From Flavobacteriaceae bacterium (GTDB taxonomy: Bacteria > Bacteroidota > Bacteroidia > Flavobacteriales > Flavobacteriaceae), in assembly GCA_028281065.1 (NCBI GenBank), contig JANQKN010000212.1, positions 1 through 39,740 of the forward strand: a stretch of 39,740 nucleotides of DNA, given 5' to 3'. This document shows positions 33,701 through 39,740 of this stretch, piece by piece (within the stretch, counting starts at the first letter, position 1; each line of letters opens with the position of its first letter). The notes beneath the pieces are model-generated. The model was given only the letters and a program-made list of their open reading frames with translations. It made no database searches and was not told the DNA's origin. The translations under genes were made by a program, and so were the position numbers.

Positions 33701-34624
33701 TTATGATAAAAATGACTCATTCGTCATTTCCTCGGACAATTGCCAAAGTTTGGCTGCCACATCTTCCCGTTTAGAATAATCGCTACGCTTTGCAATACCC
33801 ACTTTCCCCTTAAATTCCTTGAAGCCCTGTGGGCCAAAATATTCGCCCCCCTTTACATCGGGACTCAACGCAGCAAAAAGGGAAGGCTTGGCAGCCGAAG
33901 TATTGGAGTGTAAAATAAAGGGAGACAATATTTTGAAAGTATAATAGGTTGCTTTGGACATTTCATCAAAAAGCCCTGAGTCCGAACCGCCAGGATGTAC
34001 AGCCACTGCAACGATTTTTTTACCTGCTTTTTTTAAACGGCGGTTCAGTATATCAGCAAACATCAAATTAGCCAATTTGGATTGACCATACGCCGCTCCA
34101 CTATCGTCTGTCTTTTCACAATTCAAATCATCAAAAAAAATCTTTGCGTCTTTGTGGGCCAGACTGCTCAAAGCCACGATTCGGGACTCAGGGCGATCGG
34201 GTATCAACTCTAGTAATAGGTTAGTTAACAAAAAATGTCCTAAATGATTGGTTGCAAACTGCAACTCTACCCCTGCATTGTTCTTTTTACCCGAGTAAAT
34301 CAAAACACCCGCATTATTGATAAGCACATCCAGTTGCGAGTATTTGATTTTGAAGTTTTTGGCAAATACCCTTACACTCTCCAAATTACTCAAATCCAAC
34401 TGGAGAATATCCAAGTCCGCGTTGGGTTGCTTTTGTAAAATATCGAATTTGGCTTTTTCAGCTTTTACTAAATTTCGGCACGCCATGATGACTTTAAAGC
34501 CATACGCCGCCATTGCCAATGTGGTTTCGAACCCGATACCGTTGTTAGCTCCGGTTACAATCGCTATGCGTCCTTTTTGAGAAGGAATATTTTTTAAATT
34601 AAAGTCCATGGTCTTCCCTTTCAT
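33701..34624 (-). CDS. Short-chain dehydrogenase/reductase (retinol dehydrogenase-like)
   Basis: About 307 residues. It has a classical SDR core: TGANNGIG (near 24-31), the ACR that follows strand 2 and suggests NADP preference, NNAG, catalytic Ser in ALSSLAH, and YGQSK (Tyr, Lys). The length and the GxxxGxG pattern resemble retinol dehydrogenase/WWOX-like SDRs acting on lipophilic alcohols or ketones. The start is uncertain (GTG 34630, ATG 34624 or ATG 34609). It follows the SRPBCC gene by a few bases, in the AraC operon. Substrate unknown. Confidence 0.88.
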   Translation of the reverse strand: MKGKTMDFNLKNIPSQKGRIAIVTGANNGIGFETTLAMAAYGFKVIMACRNLVKAEKAKFDILQKQPNADLDILQLDLSNLESVRVFAKNFKIKYSQLDVLINNAGVLIYSGKKNNAGVELQFATNHLGHFLLTNLLLELIPDRPESRIVALSSLAHKDAKIFFDDLNCEKTDDSGAAYGQSKLANLMFADILNRRLKKAGKKIVAVAVHPGGSDSGLFDEMSKATYYTFKILSPFILHSNTSAAKPSLFAALSPDVKGGEYFGPQGFKEFKGKVGIAKRSDYSKREDVAAKLWQLSEEMTNESFLS

Positions 34625-34631
34625 TATCACA

Positions 34632-35120
34632 CTACTTGCTATACCTGCGTTCTACCTCAGCTTTCAACCTTCTGTTAAAAGCCTGATACCCTTCAGCATA
34701 CATTTTTGATAAATTCCCACCAGCCAACCAAGTAATTCCTTTCATAATTTCGTCCGATTGAATAAAAAGTGTCTTGCCCCAATCTACAGGCTCTACTTTA
34801 AAATGATGATTGTCCCTAATGCCCCCCGGACCCTTTTCTGCCCAATAAAACTCTTTGCCTTCATCTACCGAAATGGTGTGCTCGATGGTATTGAATTTTT
34901 CCTTCTTGGGGTTGATTTTAAAAACAGCCGTTATTTTTTCCCCATCCTTAATTTCGCCTTGAATATCTACCAAAAAAACAGCCCAATCCTTATAGGAACT
35001 TGTATCGGTTAAAACAGCCCACACCTGTTCTGGAGTAGCTTCGATAATGATATCGGTATAGATGGTACGGTGAGAAGCACTCAGTTTTTCCACCTTTACA
35101 TTTTCAATTGTGTTTTCCAT
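34632..35120 (-). CDS. Cytoplasmic SRPBCC (START/Bet v1-like) protein
   Basis: About 162 residues from ATG 35120 (MENTIENVK); upstream ATGs at 35129 and 35141 are alternatives. It has the SRPBCC opening TDIIIEATPEQVWAVLTD, then EHTISVDEGKEFYWAE, RDNHHFKVEP and a C-terminal helix SKMYAEGYQAFNRRLKAEVE. SRPBCC domains form a deep pocket that binds hydrophobic ligands. It is the cytoplasmic partner of the lipoprotein encoded just upstream, with which it shares the same pattern (TDIxIxA..VWxVLTD, DNHxFxxE, AxGYxxFNxxLKxEVER). Confidence 0.85.
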   Translation of the reverse strand: MENTIENVKVEKLSASHRTIYTDIIIEATPEQVWAVLTDTSSYKDWAVFLVDIQGEIKDGEKITAVFKINPKKEKFNTIEHTISVDEGKEFYWAEKGPGGIRDNHHFKVEPVDWGKTLFIQSDEIMKGITWLAGGNLSKMYAEGYQAFNRRLKAEVERRYSK

Positions 35121-35177
35121 AATTATCATTTTTTTGATCATTAATTTTTCGAACGGTATTCAAGCTGCAAACCCTAT

Positions 35178-35753
35178 TTACCTTTCTACTTCTTCTTTTA
35201 GTTCAGTATTAAACTGATTGTATCCGGCCTCACTTTGAGCCGCAAGGTCAGGCAATGGGAACAAGGGATTTTCCCCTGTAAAATCATCGGTTTGTATAAA
35301 TCTAGTCTGACAATCTGAAATCACTTCCAGTCTAAACAAATGGTTATCTATAATTTCGGGAGCAAAAACAATGGAATCTGACCAACCAAACTCAACCCCT
35401 TCTACATAGTGTAGGGTATGTGGGAATTGAAATGTATCCGTTCCCACAATATAGTTGGCAGTAACCTGCCCACCATCTTGGATATCACCCGTCAACCCAA
35501 TAAAGGAAGTACTCCAATTGCCCACATTATCCCAGTCTGTTAATACCTCCCAAACTTTGGCTTGAGATGCATTTATAACAATGTCCGTATAGACAAAATA
35601 TGTTGAAGAGTCTGCATTGGTCGTAATGTTTGAGGTAACTCCTTCGAGAGAAGTGTCGGGTGTACAGGTATCGTCATCATCATTATTACAAGCTGTAAAA
35701 GTTAAAGCTACAAATGCAAACACTAATAGATATCGGTTTTTCAAAATTCTCAT
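35178..35753 (-). CDS. Lipoprotein SRPBCC protein
   Basis: 191 residues with a lipoprotein signal (LLVFAFVALTFTAC, Cys22) followed by an acidic NNDDDD linker; acidic residues after the Cys often mark surface export of lipoproteins in Bacteroidota. The mature domain is SRPBCC: TDIVINASQAKVWEVLTD, then IDNHLFRLEVISDCQTRFIQ and AGYNQFNTELKEEVER. It is the first gene after the operator-bearing promoter at 35785-35847 and is followed by its cytoplasmic paralogue. I infer an envelope-side ligand binder paired with a cytoplasmic one. Confidence 0.85.
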   Translation of the reverse strand: MRILKNRYLLVFAFVALTFTACNNDDDDTCTPDTSLEGVTSNITTNADSSTYFVYTDIVINASQAKVWEVLTDWDNVGNWSTSFIGLTGDIQDGGQVTANYIVGTDTFQFPHTLHYVEGVEFGWSDSIVFAPEIIDNHLFRLEVISDCQTRFIQTDDFTGENPLFPLPDLAAQSEAGYNQFNTELKEEVER

Positions 35754-35784
35754 TCTTTAATTTTTTAATGAATTAATTACATCA

Positions 35785-35847
35785 CAAAACTAAATGCCCC
35801 TCTCACCGTATACTTATATATTTTTCCGAACCTTGTATAGATTTTCC
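35785..35847 (-). promoter_or_regulatory. Operator-promoter P2 of the SRPBCC-SDR-AraC operon
   Basis: Read on the minus strand, the -7 box TAGTTTTG (35785-35792) is perfect. Twenty bases upstream begins a 35-base operator (35813-35847) with two half-sites at 35813-35820 (plus strand CTTATATA) and 35834-35841 (TGTATAGA), each followed by TTTT(T)CC, 21 bases apart. It matches P1 at 29 of 35 positions with identical spacing to its -7 box. No -33 TTG exists; the operator takes its place. Confidence 0.7.
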
Positions 35848-35884
35848 AGTTTTGAAAAACAGCTTCTTGTTATTGAAGTATTTT

Positions 35885-36919
35885 TTACATCAAAACCCCA
35901 TTTTTAGGAGTAATGGGAGGTGGTAATTCCTTTTCGCCCAACATTTCCCTTAAATCGATTTCGATGGTTCTGCATAAAGAAAGCATAGGGATGTCGTTTG
36001 GCATTCCTTGGAACGGATTTTCGGAATAATCACCAATGACTTCCATCATTACATAAATCCAGCCAATTAAAGCAGTAATTGGAATGGACAGCCAAATGCC
36101 CCAATCTCCTAATTTCATCAGCTCGGGAATCATGGTAAACGGCAAAAGAAAAACAAATATCCCTACAAAAGCCCGACTCATATTGGCGTAATTGCGTGGG
36201 AGTGGGAATTTCTTGATGCGCTCGTTCTTTCCTTGTAGGGTGTAGAAACTTTTCAGCACATTACCCATTTCCATATGTCGGAAATCATCTATAAAACCTG
36301 CTTTACGAAGGGCTGTTAAATCCCTGGATTGCTCATTGATAATCTGCGTAGCAGTATTCACATAATCTATCAGTCGGTCATGTTCCTCTTTCGGTAAAAA
36401 CAGCTTCAATTCCGTTCGGGTTACTTCATCATCTACCAAACCCACCCCAAATCTCCTTTGATAGTATCTCGTTGTTCTTGCAACATATCCCCCTTGACTT
36501 ACATGCTCCCAGGAAGTAGCTACCAATAGTTGGCTTCGGTGCGCATACAGCCATGCAATATGGCGGTAAATTAATCGCCTTTTTACACGGTAAATTTCTT
36601 CCTCACTTGTTTTGATGTTTTTAGAAAGGTTAGAGACATAACCATCGACCATCATTCCCCAAGTTCTACTATCGTTAACTATTCCGCCCCAAATTTTTCG
36701 AGCTTCCCACATTCGGTCGTAGGCACTATTGTTCTTAAATCCCACATAAAAAGCAACGGCCGTACCAATTACGGAGACGGGCAGCCAAGGAAGTGATATG
36801 GGCATAAGATCATACGCATACAACAGCGCAATAATGCTAGTTATAATTAATAACCTTAGAATGTGTTGCCAAGTCCAACGTATAATCTGTAAAGGAGATA
36901 TGTTTTTGATAACCAACAT
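35885..36919 (-). CDS. Bestrophin-family anion channel protein (YneE/UPF0187)
   Basis: 344 residues with four main membrane helices (two near 18-62 and two near 232-285) and cytoplasmic helical parts between. It has family hallmarks: NNSAYDRMWEARKIWGGIVNDSR after helix 2 and ENPFQGMPNDIPMLSLCRTIEIDL near the end. Bacterial bestrophins form pentameric ion channels of the inner membrane; some conduct cations. It follows the NAD(P)-binding gene by 38 bases and is the last gene of the P1 operon. A degraded relative lies at 28605-28802. Confidence 0.9.
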   Translation of the reverse strand: MLVIKNISPLQIIRWTWQHILRLLIITSIIALLYAYDLMPISLPWLPVSVIGTAVAFYVGFKNNSAYDRMWEARKIWGGIVNDSRTWGMMVDGYVSNLSKNIKTSEEEIYRVKRRLIYRHIAWLYAHRSQLLVATSWEHVSQGGYVARTTRYYQRRFGVGLVDDEVTRTELKLFLPKEEHDRLIDYVNTATQIINEQSRDLTALRKAGFIDDFRHMEMGNVLKSFYTLQGKNERIKKFPLPRNYANMSRAFVGIFVFLLPFTMIPELMKLGDWGIWLSIPITALIGWIYVMMEVIGDYSENPFQGMPNDIPMLSLCRTIEIDLREMLGEKELPPPITPKNGVLM

Positions 36920-36957
36920 TGGAGTTTCATTTCAAATTATCTTGCAAACCAGTGCCT

Positions 36958-37608
36958 TCAGGCATATTTCAAAATAGTCTTGTTCTCTAAAATTTCTGTG
37001 TGGGCCCCTTTAAGACCTATTCGAAACATAGCCGAAGCCAATTCGGTCGATTTTATACTGCCATTGCTTCCCATGAGCCTAATTAACGGATAAAGTATTC
37101 GCATGATCCGATACATTATATTAGGTTCCTTACGGGGGGATACGGGATAAATATATCCTGGTCTGAAGGTGTAAAAGTTCAGCCCTAATTCTGAAATCCT
37201 GTTCTCTGCCATTCCTTTAAACCGAGCAAAAGACGCTCTGCTCTTTTCGGTTCTATCGGCCCCTGCCCCACTAAGAAGACACAGATTGGCACTTGGAGAG
37301 TTATCTTTTATAGCTTTTGCAAATGCAATGGCATAATCTACCGTGACTTTCTTAAAGACATCGCGAGGAACTTGTCCTGTATAGACCCCTATGCAGAAAA
37401 AGGCAGCGTCCGTCCCCTGAAACGCTGTAGTTTGTTCTGAATAATCTGTAAAATCATCCACCACAATCTCTTTCAGCTTAGGATGGTTTATGTCCATCTT
37501 TTTACGAGCCAATGAGATAACTTGGGCTACTTCTGAAGAATACAGAGAGTATTCTAAAATTAAGCGCCCTACCATCCCCGATGCTCCTGCGATAATTATT
37601 TTTTTCAT
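36958..37608 (-). CDS. NAD(P)H-binding atypical SDR protein
   Basis: 216 residues, with GASGMVGRLI (8-17) as the dinucleotide site. LLSGAGADRTEKSRASFARFKG includes a conserved Lys in the SDR active-site region but a Tyr is not obvious. Length and wording fit the HTATIP2/NmrA-like atypical SDR group, which often bind NAD(P) without strong catalysis and can act as redox sensors. It is the second gene of the P1 operon, 3 bases after the membrane protein gene. Confidence 0.85.
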   Translation of the reverse strand: MKKIIIAGASGMVGRLILEYSLYSSEVAQVISLARKKMDINHPKLKEIVVDDFTDYSEQTTAFQGTDAAFFCIGVYTGQVPRDVFKKVTVDYAIAFAKAIKDNSPSANLCLLSGAGADRTEKSRASFARFKGMAENRISELGLNFYTFRPGYIYPVSPRKEPNIMYRIMRILYPLIRLMGSNGSIKSTELASAMFRIGLKGAHTEILENKTILKYA

Positions 37609-37611
37609 CTG

Positions 37612-38019
37612 CTATAATTTAAACCCAAAGCGGGATTTAGAGATAGAAGAAAACAGTAGAAATGAGGAGTGTACTACATATAATACTATCTCTGTAAAAT
37701 ACTGGGAATATCCCCATTGTTCCGACATGAAATCGAATGTTTGAATGGTACACAAAACCGCCAAATTGGAAAATAATAAGACCATCCCAAATGGGGTCCA
37801 TTTCCACTTAAAAAGATATCCGAATAAAAATACAGCCCCGGTTAAACTAATAAGAAGCCAATGCACAAGCTGCACACCGCTTGGATACGCTTCGTTTTGT
37901 AATTCTATAAAAGGGACAATCCCAGTAAAATACTCGAAGAAACCCGCTAACCCCCAAATTAGCATACTAATTGCCATAAGGAGCAATAAGGCCATATACA
38001 CTTTTGATAAAAACTGCAT
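37612..38019 (-). CDS. Four-helix membrane protein of unknown function, first gene of the P1 operon
   Basis: 135 residues with four membrane helices (about 8-30, 50-68, 76-94 and 105-125). A short extracytoplasmic loop between helices 1 and 2 (FIELQNEAYPSGVQLVHW) is the only clear polar feature. I do not recognise the family. The start codon lies 4 bases after the -7 box, so the mRNA has almost no leader. It opens the transcript with the NAD(P)-binding protein and the bestrophin, and may partner with one of them. Confidence 0.75.
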   Translation of the reverse strand: MQFLSKVYMALLLLMAISMLIWGLAGFFEYFTGIVPFIELQNEAYPSGVQLVHWLLISLTGAVFLFGYLFKWKWTPFGMVLLFSNLAVLCTIQTFDFMSEQWGYSQYFTEIVLYVVHSSFLLFSSISKSRFGFKL

Positions 38020-38023
38020 GGAA

Positions 38024-38086
38024 CAAAAGTACCCCAGGCTATTAACGATAGTGTATACATTTTTCGGAAGCTTGTATACATTTTCC
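38024..38086 (-). promoter_or_regulatory. Operator-promoter P1 of the membrane protein-bestrophin operon
   Basis: On the minus strand, TACTTTTG (38024-38031) is a perfect -7 box. Twenty bases upstream lies a 35-base operator (38052-38086). It contains the 12-base direct repeat TGTATACATTTT at 38052-38063 and again at 38073-38084, 21 bases apart; the core TGTATACA is a palindrome. It matches P2 at 29 of 35 positions with the same spacing. No -33 TTG, so activator dependence is likely. Confidence 0.75.
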
Positions 38087-38129
38087 TTTTTTGCCTAGGT
38101 CGATTCTAATTAGAAATCATAAAAGTACT

Positions 38130-39740
38130 TTAGTTGAAGTACTGCGCTTCTTCTGGATGATTAGCACAAAAATTATTTATTGCTTCGTCAATTTTTTTAT
38201 TGACAATTTCAATGCTTTTTTGATCTTCTTTTATTAATACCATTTTCGAAGCTTCTATATTATACTTCCTAGCTTCTAACAAATCCCTTTTGATACCTCG
38301 AACATCAGTTTTGGGACGTAAGCATGATGACCTTAAATAATAAAGAGCCAATGTATCGTCAAAACGATATTGCCAATAGCCACTTTGTGCACTTTCGAGA
38401 ATTTGAACTTTTGTTTTTAAGTTTTCAAAAGCCTTGTTATCCCCACCCATTATAGTATAAAAAATTAGATTATTCGTTATATAATAATATTTGTTGGTTC
38501 TATACCTTTTGGTTCTAAACCTATTTTTATGCCTAAGCCATGCAAACGCAGATTCTCCATATTCTATGGCTTTTAAGAGGTAGGTATCGTTCTTATTATT
38601 TTTTTCATCAGGAACATATTCTTCGAGATTTAACCTAAAGTTGCATTCACAATTTTGTTCCCATAAATGGTAATAAATGTAACTAGCGCCAATTGCCATT
38701 TTGTAATTCGTTTCATAAGTATATTTGGGGCCATGCGATGTAGGCAAATTAGTTAATATACTTAACGACTTAGCGGTTTCATCTTTTCCACCCCTCTTGG
38801 CTAATGCTGCTGAGTGAAAAAACCCAAGGCTATAGTATTCATACTTTAGGTAAATAGTATTTAAAATTTCTACTATTAAATCATATTTACCCAAAATCCA
38901 TAAAAAAGTAATTCCTATTCTTAGAGCTGTTTGACTATTTTTTTTGCGTTCGGAACTATAAAAATCGGCTATCGACTTTGTAATTGTAGTAAGGCTACCT
39001 GTATCGAATTCATTGTCGCCATCTTTAAACAAATCATTTGCCAATTCCTGTAACTCACCCCTTCTATTACAATAAATAGAGAATCTGGTCAACCCATAAT
39101 CCCTATATATATCAAGTGTTTTATCGCTTCTTGCGTACTGATTTATATTCTCTGTGAAGTTCTCTTTGAGTATTTCTTTTGATTTCTTTAATGTAGAGTA
39201 TGTCCTTCGAAAAGCAGCATAGTATTTAGTCCTAAATTGAATATCATCGATAATCTCATTAATTTCTTCGTTTAATCCCTTTTCGACCCCTTCTTTTCTT
39301 AATCTTTTTTTAAGGTTAATGATAAATTCTAATGTTTCTTCTTCTTCATTGATCCAAAAGTTTTTTATAAACTTATTGTCTATATAATTTTGAAAATCTT
39401 CAACCAATTTTTCTTCTATCTCAGATGCATTGTCAATTCTAAATTCTATTTCACTTTTCAGCTTTTCAAATTCTAGATAATCTGAATAGCTATCGTCTTC
39501 AAAAACTGGGGATTGATCCAGTTTCTGTTGAAGTGATTGTAGAATTAAAAATGACTCATTCTGAATTATACTCGCAACAAACTCTCTATCTCCATCTTTA
39601 TAAGTATATTCGAAATCTTCTGTAACCCCTGCAGATTTAATAGCCCTCGAAAACAACCCACTGTAATCATAAAATATAGGTAAGGTATCTCTTTTCTCGT
39701 GTTTAAAAGCATCTAGTTTATGCTTTAAAATACACAGTAC
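38130..39740 (-). CDS. Large helical protein of unknown function (5' end beyond the window)
   Basis: The frame is open from the window edge to the stop at 38130, at least 536 residues. The first TTG in frame (39656) is unlikely to be the true start, because the frame runs open beyond it to the edge and the residues upstream (LDAFKHEKRDTLPIFYDYSG) look like protein. The body is highly charged and helical (KSEIEFRIDNASEIEEKLVE), then becomes repeat-like (TYLLKAIEYGESAFAWL, then FENLKTKVQILESAQSG), as in TPR arrays. There is no signal peptide in the visible part. DNA here is visibly richer in A and T than the first 27 kb, hinting at transfer. No function can be named. Confidence 0.75.
   Translation of the reverse strand, partial: VLCILKHKLDAFKHEKRDTLPIFYDYSGLFSRAIKSAGVTEDFEYTYKDGDREFVASIIQNESFLILQSLQQKLDQSPVFEDDSYSDYLEFEKLKSEIEFRIDNASEIEEKLVEDFQNYIDNKFIKNFWINEEEETLEFIINLKKRLRKEGVEKGLNEEINEIIDDIQFRTKYYAAFRRTYSTLKKSKEILKENFTENINQYARSDKTLDIYRDYGLTRFSIYCNRRGELQELANDLFKDGDNEFDTGSLTTITKSIADFYSSERKKNSQTALRIGITFLWILGKYDLIVEILNTIYLKYEYYSLGFFHSAALAKRGGKDETAKSLSILTNLPTSHGPKYTYETNYKMAIGASYIYYHLWEQNCECNFRLNLEEYVPDEKNNKNDTYLLKAIEYGESAFAWLRHKNRFRTKRYRTNKYYYITNNLIFYTIMGGDNKAFENLKTKVQILESAQSGYWQYRFDDTLALYYLRSSCLRPKTDVRGIKRDLLEARKYNIEASKMVLIKEDQKSIEIVNKKIDEAINNFCANHPEEAQYFN

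Noticed and set aside
1-39740. CRISPR arrays, rRNA operons, transposases and integrases
   Set aside because: I looked for regularly spaced repeats, rRNA cores and DDE or tyrosine recombinase motifs and saw none.

Overview
The window looks like chromosomal DNA from a flavobacterium (Bacteroidota, Flavobacteriaceae). Three things point there: two secreted proteins with C-terminal type IX secretion sorting domains, many promoters of the Bacteroidota form TTG-N19..24-TAnnTTTG, and almost no Shine-Dalgarno sequences. The protein families (flavobacterial RseP, SCO, BrxA, a two-permease metal ABC transporter, FeoAB) fit. The genus cannot be fixed from sequence alone.

Layout. 1-7.1 kb (+): the tail of an unknown gene, a YeeZ-like SDR protein, a large secreted Asp-box (BNR) propeller protein, HemJ, an NtrY-like histidine kinase and a crotonase. 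7.1-7.5 kb: a broken lipoprotein gene. 7.5-12.8 kb: a radical SAM protein, then on the minus strand an HD phosphohydrolase coupled to PlsC, a bacilliredoxin and a T9SS cargo protein, then a TerB/J-domain protein and a YHS-domain protein. 12.9-18.7 kb (+): a compact metal operon with a DtxR/MntR-type regulator, an outer-membrane barrel, a TroA-like binding lipoprotein, an ATPase, a small unknown membrane protein and two permeases carrying extra cytoplasmic tails. A small secreted protein follows. 19.1-22.4 kb (-): FeoA, FeoB and a 52-residue Cys-rich FeoB partner, plus an SCO protein. 22.5-24.3 kb (+): RseP and tRNA-Asn, the latter followed by an odd array of repeats and terminator hairpins. 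24.3-28.1 kb: an alpha/beta hydrolase with a small TonB-plug-like protein, a membrane-anchored winged-helix regulator, an XRE-DUF4870 protein and a CPBP protease.

28-40 kb is more AT-rich and more accessory. It opens with a gene graveyard holding the 3' end of an AraC gene and the 3' end of a bestrophin gene, both close relatives of intact genes 4-8 kb further on. Then come a helical-repeat protein of unknown function and a T9SS protein. Next is a seven-gene minus-strand cluster: a small membrane protein, an NAD(P)-binding protein and a bestrophin in one operon, then a lipoprotein SRPBCC, a cytoplasmic SRPBCC, an SDR and an AraC regulator in another. The window ends inside a large unknown gene.

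The strongest candidate for an undescribed system is that seven-gene cluster. Its two promoters share the same architecture: a perfect -7 box, exactly 20 bases, then a 35-base operator made of two half-sites 21 bases apart. The two operators match at 29 of 35 positions and sit where the -33 element should be. I infer one AraC-controlled regulon of both operons, with the regulator encoded at the end of one of them. The degraded AraC and bestrophin pieces at 28 kb suggest a second copy that decayed.
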